Shown here one piece after another: positions 53,413 to 58,939 of a DNA stretch of 58,939 nt. The translations under genes were made by a program, and so were the position numbers. The DNA lies in NCBI GenBank assembly GCA_964608615.1, contig CAZSQG010000013.1, positions 1 through 58,939 of the forward strand, in the 5' to 3' direction. The notes beneath the pieces were generated by a model that was not told where the DNA came from, ran no database searches, and was given only the letters and a program-made list of their open reading frames with translations. The DNA comes from CALEUX01 sp964608615 (GTDB lineage: Bacteria; Bacteroidota; Bacteroidia; Bacteroidales; Marinilabiliaceae). Position 1 is the first letter of the stretch, and the number at the start of each line of letters is the position of its first letter.

Positions 53413-56400
53413 ATGAAACGACTTATACTCTCCCAATTACTATTATGCCTCACAGGAATTATCCTATTTGGTCAGCAACCGCAAAAAAACTGGGAACTAT
53501 CCACAACCGAGAGTGGCACAAAAGAATATATTGCCAGAGACTTTGTCACGCTAAAACCCGGCTTTACCTATAAAGCTGCAGGGAGCAACACTTTCACTGC
53601 AAAGATTGATGAGTATTTGGTTTTTCCTCCAAGCGATTCCACCTATGTTTTACCTGACCAATCAATAACAATGAATCCTTTGACTGGAGCTGTCGTTGGA
53701 GCAATCCCCTCTGGCTTAAATGTTAGTCAGGGTAATGCAGTCTACAATATCCCCATTGATGTTCCTGTAGGCATTAATGGCTTGCAACCATCTATTTCTC
53801 TAGACTATAATAGTAATGGAGGATTTGGAGCGGCTGGCTATAAATTTAATCTCAATGGAATATCTGTGATTTCAAGAACCGCACATAACCTACATTATGA
53901 CAATAATTACCATCCTATTTCCTTTGATGGTAATGACAAGTTTGTTCTTGATGGAAGCCGATTGATTTTGATGGAGGGCTCATATGGTGCAAATAATGCT
54001 TCTTATGCATTCGAAGTTGAAGATTACAGCCGCATACGATCTTATGGAAACATTGGAGATGGGCCAGAGTGGTTTCAACTTGAAACAAAGGATGGGTTAA
54101 CATATAAATATGGAAGTAATAATGACTCCAGATTAATTTTGCAAAATTCAAATGGTGTTTTGAGTTGGTTTTTGTCTAAGATTATTGATCAGTATGGCAA
54201 TTACATGCAGTATAATTATGGATTAGCACCAGATGGTAACATATGGATTACTAGTATAGAATATGGAGGCAACCAGAATACTGTCTCAAATCCTTCATGC
54301 TTAATAGAGTTTGATTATTATACAAATTCCGACCTCAATATCACTAACAATTTGATGCCATCATACATCGCTGGCAGCAAGGTAACCTTTGGAAAGTTTC
54401 TAAAACAGATTAGAATAAAAAGCAATACTCAATTAATTTCAACTTATAATTTGGAATACAAAAACACATATCTTAAAAGAGTTATCAGAAAAAACGCTAA
54501 CGGGGAAATGCTCCCTCCTATTGAATTCTCATGGGAGAATTCATTTCCTGCAAATAGTTCAGAAATCGAATTGATTGATGGGAAATCAATTATTACCGGA
54601 GACTTTACCGGAGATGGGAAGGATGAGATAGCAAAATTAAGCAATGACGGAAAGCAACTAATCATTGAAGAACTGCATAATGATTCGTGGAGTCAAATAA
54701 AATCTGTTGCACTAGAAGGCTCTTTGTTCCATGAGAAGATTATTAATATTGGGGATGTCAATGGTGATGGCGTTGATGATATTTTAGGAATAAGGTTGAT
54801 TCGGGTTGGAATAACCGAATGGAGCATTATAAATGGTAAAAATCTAGCAAAACTGACAGGCTATATTACGGGGGAACTAATTGGATTGCCCTTAACAGGA
54901 GTTTTCCTGGAAGATGGAAGAAAATCTGTTATAGTATTCAACAAACTCTCATCTACTAACTCTGCCTATTTATTAAAAGATGGCACCATGAAATTGCTAT
55001 CATTTAATGATGGCTTATCCTTAGCTAGTATAGAAGATTGTGGCGTAGGTGATTTCAATGGTGATGGTAGGTCTGATGTTTTTATTAGGACATCAGATCA
55101 AGTAAAGCTTTACTCAATTTCCGGATTAACCCTTAACCATAAGAATACGATTAAAAAAAGTTTCTCTAAATTCTACATTAAAGACTTTAATAATGATGGA
55201 ATTGATGATTTATTGGTTACTAACAACAATTCAATATATGGCAACAATACAATATATTATTTACAGAACTATCGTTTGACTGGAGACACAGAAGATGTGC
55301 CTGCTTCTGGAAGTCTTCACTATTTACGAGACATGGTGAAGTTTACTTACATAAGTGGTTTCTATAAAACAGTAAGTAATGTGTTTTTGATAAACAACAT
55401 GCTTGCAACGGCCCAATCGAATAAATCGGTGTTCAATTTTTATGGATTTAATTCTGAACAATCGAAAAGCGACTTTCTTAACTGGGTGGAAAATGTTATT
55501 GCTAACCCGCCTCCACCCAGTATGCCTTTGGATCACCAACTAATATGCAACACTAATGTAAATGGTGAAACTACTTATAAACTAACAATATTTGACCGCG
55601 ACTATACATTCCATCTTTGGGAAAGGGATTATACCGGTAAATGGCACTCCTCTGGTTCAATATCAGGTAGCAGTATTGAAGAATTCAATGGCTTTGTTGT
55701 TGCAGATTTTAATGGGACTGGCCTAATGTCAACCTATATGCAGTATAGTGACAAATTAAAGTATTTATCCAGTTCTAAACACAACATGTCAGTAAATGAA
55801 ATAAAGCAAGATTACAACAACACCATTAACATCAAATACGCAACTTTAACAACCGGACAAGTATATGTTAAAGATATGGATGCGACTTATCCCATTACAG
55901 ATGTCGTTGGAAATTATATGATCGTAAAGAGTGTAAAAAAAGATGGTGTTTCAAGGCTTACTTACCAATATTCAGGAGCCAAAGCAGACCAGGTTGGAAA
56001 AGGTTTCTTAGGTTTTCGAAAAATAATTCAGTATGATGAAATAACGAGAGAATGGTTAACAGAAGAAAATCAGTTCTATTCAAATATGAAGATGTTTCTA
56101 ACAAAAAGCCTAAAGATTTCACAAGATTATAATTTCTTAAAAGGAAGCGAATCTATATTTGATTACAATATCACATTAATTAATCGACGCATCTTTAATT
56201 ATCTAAATTCTATTAATCATATTGTGGCTCCAGATTTAGGTACTGGATACAATAAGTTCTTTTCTAACTATGATAATTCTGGAAACCCTAAAACCATTAC
56301 TACTGATTATGGTGGTGGCTGGAAAGAAACCCAAAAATTGACCTATGCAACCAGAGGTAGTTGGTGTGACAATAAAATTTCAACAATTGAAACTACTTTT

Positions 56401-58939
56401 GAAAACACCGACGAGGATCCAATTACGCTCAAAAAAGGGTACGACTATAATGACAAAGGGAAACTAATAAAGGAATCTGCCAACTTAGGAACACCCGATG
56501 TTGTTTTCACTGAATATCTCAATTATGACAGCTATGGAAACGCGCGTAAAATAAAAACTACAGCCAAAGGAGAGGTGCGGGAAGTTGAGATGACATACTT
56601 GGATGGTCGATTCCTGCATACTGAGAAAAATGTCCAACTAAACGATTCAACAACTTATAATTATGATGTTACCAAAGGCTTGTTAACAAGTAAAATTGAT
56701 CCACTTGGGACAACAAGCTATAAGTACGACGGGTTTGGGAGATTAACTGAAGTGACATACCCGGATAAAATAAAAACAGCCTTCTCACGCCAATGGTCAG
56801 GAGACTCCTCCCGTAATGGGCCTAAATATTACGTATACGAGGAAACCTCAGGTCAAGGTCCTGTTAAAACATGGTACGATGGTCTAGGACGTGAAGTCAG
56901 GAAGGACTATAATGGACTTAATGATCTATTAAGTATAACAACTACCTACGATGATAAAGGGAGACTCTATCAAGTTTCTGAACCACATACTGGTTCAGCA
57001 CCCAGCATTTGGGCTGTGACCCATGGCTATGATGATTATGGTAGAAATAAAACCATCACCACCCCGGCAGGCATTACAAGTTATTCCTACACTGGCTTGA
57101 AGACAACCGTATCTTCTCCAACAGGAAATTCAGAAACAACTTTAAATAGTGCAGGAAAAGTTATTGAAAGTAAGGTGAACGAAAAGAAAGTCACCTACGA
57201 ATACTACCCGACTGGTCAAATTAGCAAAGCCATACCTGAGGGAAGCCCAGCGGTAGAATTTGAATATGACTTACTTGGTAACAGAACCGCACTCAAAGAC
57301 CCTGATGCCGGAACAATTAAGTCCGAGTATAATGGTTTTGGCCAGATTCTCAAAAACACGCACAAAATTCATACAGGGCAGGGAGACAGCATTACATCCT
57401 ATAAATATTTTGCCTCCGGATTGATTGATGAAGTAAGTGTTCATGGCGAAATCACAAAGTATAAATATGACAGTAAAAACCGAATTGAAAAGATTGGAAT
57501 TGAAGGTGTACATGAACAATCCTTTATGTACGATAGCAACAATCGACCTATCAAAATCACTGAAAAAATAGATGGAAGCAAAACGTACGACTTCAAAACT
57601 GAGTACGATGCATACGGAAGAGTAAAAAAGGAAGTCTATCCATCTGGTTTTTATGTGTCAAATGAATATGATGAAAACGGTTTCCTAATCAGCGTGACTG
57701 GTAGCAAGGGTGAAGAGATTTGGGAAGCAGTTGCAGCAAATGTTAAGGGGCAGCTGACCAGGTACAAACAAGGAGGACACGAAACCGTTATTGATTATCA
57801 TGACATTTGGGGACTCCCTAATACCATTGTGTCTGGAAACAGGATAAACATGGACTATCACTATACCGAAGAAGGCAATCTTGATTACAGAGAGGATAAA
57901 TCAATTTCTGGACGTATTCAGAAAGAGAAATTTTATTACGATAAGGCCAACCGGCTCACAGACTACGCCCTCTCACTCAATGAAACGCTGAAACAATCCA
58001 ACACAATTTTGTATGATCTCCAAACTGGAGGTATTCATTTTAAAACCGATGTTGGTTTTAATATGGAATACGGGCAAAACGACGCCCCTTTTCACGCACT
58101 CTCAACTGTACAAGGTTTGCCTGAATCCGCAAAGGCACCTCAAGCTATAACATATAATAATATTAACAAAGTAAAATCCATTACACAAGGGGACAAACAA
58201 CACCAAATCACCTATGGCGTCAACCAGCACCGCATTAAAGGCATCTTTAAAACGGGTAACACCACAACACTTTCTAAATACTATTTGGGCAAGTATGAAG
58301 AAGAAATTGTTGTAGGCAATACACGAAAACTTCACTATATTTACGGAGGTAACGGTCTGGTAGCGATTATGGAGTATAAAAATGGACAAGAGAAGTTGTT
58401 TTATACATTTAGCGATTACCAAGGAAATTTGTTAGCGGTAACCAATACGTCAGGAACTGTTCAAGAGCGTTACGCTTACGACCCTTGGGGTGCGCGCCGA
58501 AACCCTGACGACTGGACGCAACCTGATACCCGTTCCTCATTACTTTTCTCGCGTGGCTATACTATGCATGAACATTTAGACGATTTCGGGTTAATAAATA
58601 TGAATGGCAGGGTCTATGATCCACTCATGGCCCAGTTCCTGAGTCCCGACCCGCATATACAAGCGCCGGGCAACTGGTATAACTATAACAGGTATGGGTA
58701 TTGTTTGAATAACCCGCTTATTTACAATGACCCAAATGGATATTTCTTTAAAAAATTTGGAAGATGGTTAAAGAAATCATTTGATAATTTAGGGGATTGG
58801 ATGGTTAAGCATGACCTGAGTTTTATGGTTGGTGCTAACGTGACTCCTGTAGGTGGATCAAGGACTTATAATGGAAGCATTAACGGGCAGGAGGTCTTTA
58901 ACTCAGCCAATATAAGCCAGTTCAATCCGGCAATTAATG
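53413..58939 (+). CDS. Full-length secreted Rhs/YD-repeat protein (C-terminus beyond the window)
   Basis: An open frame of at least 1,842 codons runs to the right edge without a stop. It starts with a signal peptide (MKRLILSQLLLCLTGIILFG, cut after QQP), then a LKPGF-type exported-protein motif near residue 50. A SpvB-like region (NVSQGNAVYNIPIDVPVG, about 99 onward) follows. FG-GAP/VCBS calcium-site repeats are DFTGDGKDE (about 396), DVNGDGVDD (448), DFNGDGRSD (546), DFNNDGIDD (591) and DFNGTGLM (765). Many YD repeats lie from about 1,100 (YDGFGRLTEVTYPDK), and the RHS core (FSRGYTMHEHLDDF...LSPDPHIQAPGNWYNYN) at about 1,709-1,772. The last part repeats the linker of cassette 1. The toxin tip is off the window. 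Confidence 0.9.
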   Translation, partial: MKRLILSQLLLCLTGIILFGQQPQKNWELSTTESGTKEYIARDFVTLKPGFTYKAAGSNTFTAKIDEYLVFPPSDSTYVLPDQSITMNPLTGAVVGAIPSGLNVSQGNAVYNIPIDVPVGINGLQPSISLDYNSNGGFGAAGYKFNLNGISVISRTAHNLHYDNNYHPISFDGNDKFVLDGSRLILMEGSYGANNASYAFEVEDYSRIRSYGNIGDGPEWFQLETKDGLTYKYGSNNDSRLILQNSNGVLSWFLSKIIDQYGNYMQYNYGLAPDGNIWITSIEYGGNQNTVSNPSCLIEFDYYTNSDLNITNNLMPSYIAGSKVTFGKFLKQIRIKSNTQLISTYNLEYKNTYLKRVIRKNANGEMLPPIEFSWENSFPANSSEIELIDGKSIITGDFTGDGKDEIAKLSNDGKQLIIEELHNDSWSQIKSVALEGSLFHEKIINIGDVNGDGVDDILGIRLIRVGITEWSIINGKNLAKLTGYITGELIGLPLTGVFLEDGRKSVIVFNKLSSTNSAYLLKDGTMKLLSFNDGLSLASIEDCGVGDFNGDGRSDVFIRTSDQVKLYSISGLTLNHKNTIKKSFSKFYIKDFNNDGIDDLLVTNNNSIYGNNTIYYLQNYRLTGDTEDVPASGSLHYLRDMVKFTYISGFYKTVSNVFLINNMLATAQSNKSVFNFYGFNSEQSKSDFLNWVENVIANPPPPSMPLDHQLICNTNVNGETTYKLTIFDRDYTFHLWERDYTGKWHSSGSISGSSIEEFNGFVVADFNGTGLMSTYMQYSDKLKYLSSSKHNMSVNEIKQDYNNTINIKYATLTTGQVYVKDMDATYPITDVVGNYMIVKSVKKDGVSRLTYQYSGAKADQVGKGFLGFRKIIQYDEITREWLTEENQFYSNMKMFLTKSLKISQDYNFLKGSESIFDYNITLINRRIFNYLNSINHIVAPDLGTGYNKFFSNYDNSGNPKTITTDYGGGWKETQKLTYATRGSWCDNKISTIETTFENTDEDPITLKKGYDYNDKGKLIKESANLGTPDVVFTEYLNYDSYGNARKIKTTAKGEVREVEMTYLDGRFLHTEKNVQLNDSTTYNYDVTKGLLTSKIDPLGTTSYKYDGFGRLTEVTYPDKIKTAFSRQWSGDSSRNGPKYYVYEETSGQGPVKTWYDGLGREVRKDYNGLNDLLSITTTYDDKGRLYQVSEPHTGSAPSIWAVTHGYDDYGRNKTITTPAGITSYSYTGLKTTVSSPTGNSETTLNSAGKVIESKVNEKKVTYEYYPTGQISKAIPEGSPAVEFEYDLLGNRTALKDPDAGTIKSEYNGFGQILKNTHKIHTGQGDSITSYKYFASGLIDEVSVHGEITKYKYDSKNRIEKIGIEGVHEQSFMYDSNNRPIKITEKIDGSKTYDFKTEYDAYGRVKKEVYPSGFYVSNEYDENGFLISVTGSKGEEIWEAVAANVKGQLTRYKQGGHETVIDYHDIWGLPNTIVSGNRINMDYHYTEEGNLDYREDKSISGRIQKEKFYYDKANRLTDYALSLNETLKQSNTILYDLQTGGIHFKTDVGFNMEYGQNDAPFHALSTVQGLPESAKAPQAITYNNINKVKSITQGDKQHQITYGVNQHRIKGIFKTGNTTTLSKYYLGKYEEEIVVGNTRKLHYIYGGNGLVAIMEYKNGQEKLFYTFSDYQGNLLAVTNTSGTVQERYAYDPWGARRNPDDWTQPDTRSSLLFSRGYTMHEHLDDFGLINMNGRVYDPLMAQFLSPDPHIQAPGNWYNYNRYGYCLNNPLIYNDPNGYFFKKFGRWLKKSFDNLGDWMVKHDLSFMVGANVTPVGGSRTYNGSINGQEVFNSANISQFNPAIN

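Noticed and set aside
1..58939. tRNA or rRNA genes
   Set aside because: No cloverleaf-like or rRNA-like segment was recognised by eye in the intergenic regions; a covariance-model scan would be decisive.

Overview
The window reads as chromosome of a low-GC Bacteroidota bacterium, probably a marine or sediment member of the Bacteroidales/Marinilabiliales side of the phylum. The basis is: Bacteroidota-type promoters (TAnnTTTG -7 boxes ahead of several genes), DUF5686/CarboxypepD_reg, DUF2807 and YfiR-like families, multiple FtsX permeases ending in the NPVE-L-YE tail, a C-terminal type IX secretion (T9SS) sorting domain, and few clear Shine-Dalgarno sites. The genus cannot be fixed from the sequence alone.

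Layout. Positions 1-19,600 are mostly housekeeping: a membrane-anchored MutS-like ATPase, a cold-shock protein, a tiny Lys/Ala-rich basic protein with its own terminator, a DUF5686 outer-membrane-type protein, pseudouridine synthase RluB, phosphoglucosamine mutase, a four-gene efflux operon (adaptor, MacB-like permease without ATPase, TolC, second adaptor), malate dehydrogenase, a YfiR-like protein, a ZIP metal transporter and an SDR oxidoreductase. Positions 20,200-29,430 hold three long FtsX-type permeases, none with an adjacent ATPase, interrupted by a frameshifted REP-associated (IS200-like) transposase with REP hairpins and by a serine hydrolase. Positions 29,690-37,570 carry the hybrid-cluster protein Hcp, a membrane protein with four DWM repeats, a DUF2807 lipoprotein, an AI-2E/PerM-type permease, a beta-helix lipoprotein and an endonuclease/exonuclease/phosphatase-fold protein.

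From 37,600 to the right edge the window is an Rhs/polymorphic-toxin region. At least five truncated Rhs core-plus-tip cassettes lie head to tail on the + strand, at about 37.6, 40.0, 40.85, 42.8 and 45.6 kb. Three are followed at once by a small ORF in the position of an immunity gene. One tip carries an HExxH zinc-metallopeptidase motif. The cassettes are scarred by nonsense and frameshift mutations, a roughly 100-bp element inserted at the same codon of two copies, other short palindromic insertions, and a decaying 1.8-kb DDE insertion sequence plus a solo copy of its end. A Fic-family gene with an AbiEi-like N-terminal half lies on the opposite strand in this array. It is preceded by five TTTAGT units at exactly 24-bp spacing. 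Downstream come secreted proteins (CUB-like plus tail-fibre-type C-terminus, a frameshifted relative, a T9SS cargo). Last is a full-length secreted Rhs protein (signal peptide, SpvB-like region, FG-GAP repeats, YD repeats, RHS core) whose variable toxin tip lies beyond the window edge. Its core matches those of the orphan cassettes, so the region is a reservoir of displaced tips feeding on, or derived from, this kind of gene.

The best candidates for undescribed biology are the 24-bp phased array at the Fic gene, the roughly 100-bp element shared by two Rhs cassettes, the metallopeptidase-type tip with its candidate immunity partner, and the DWM-repeat protein.
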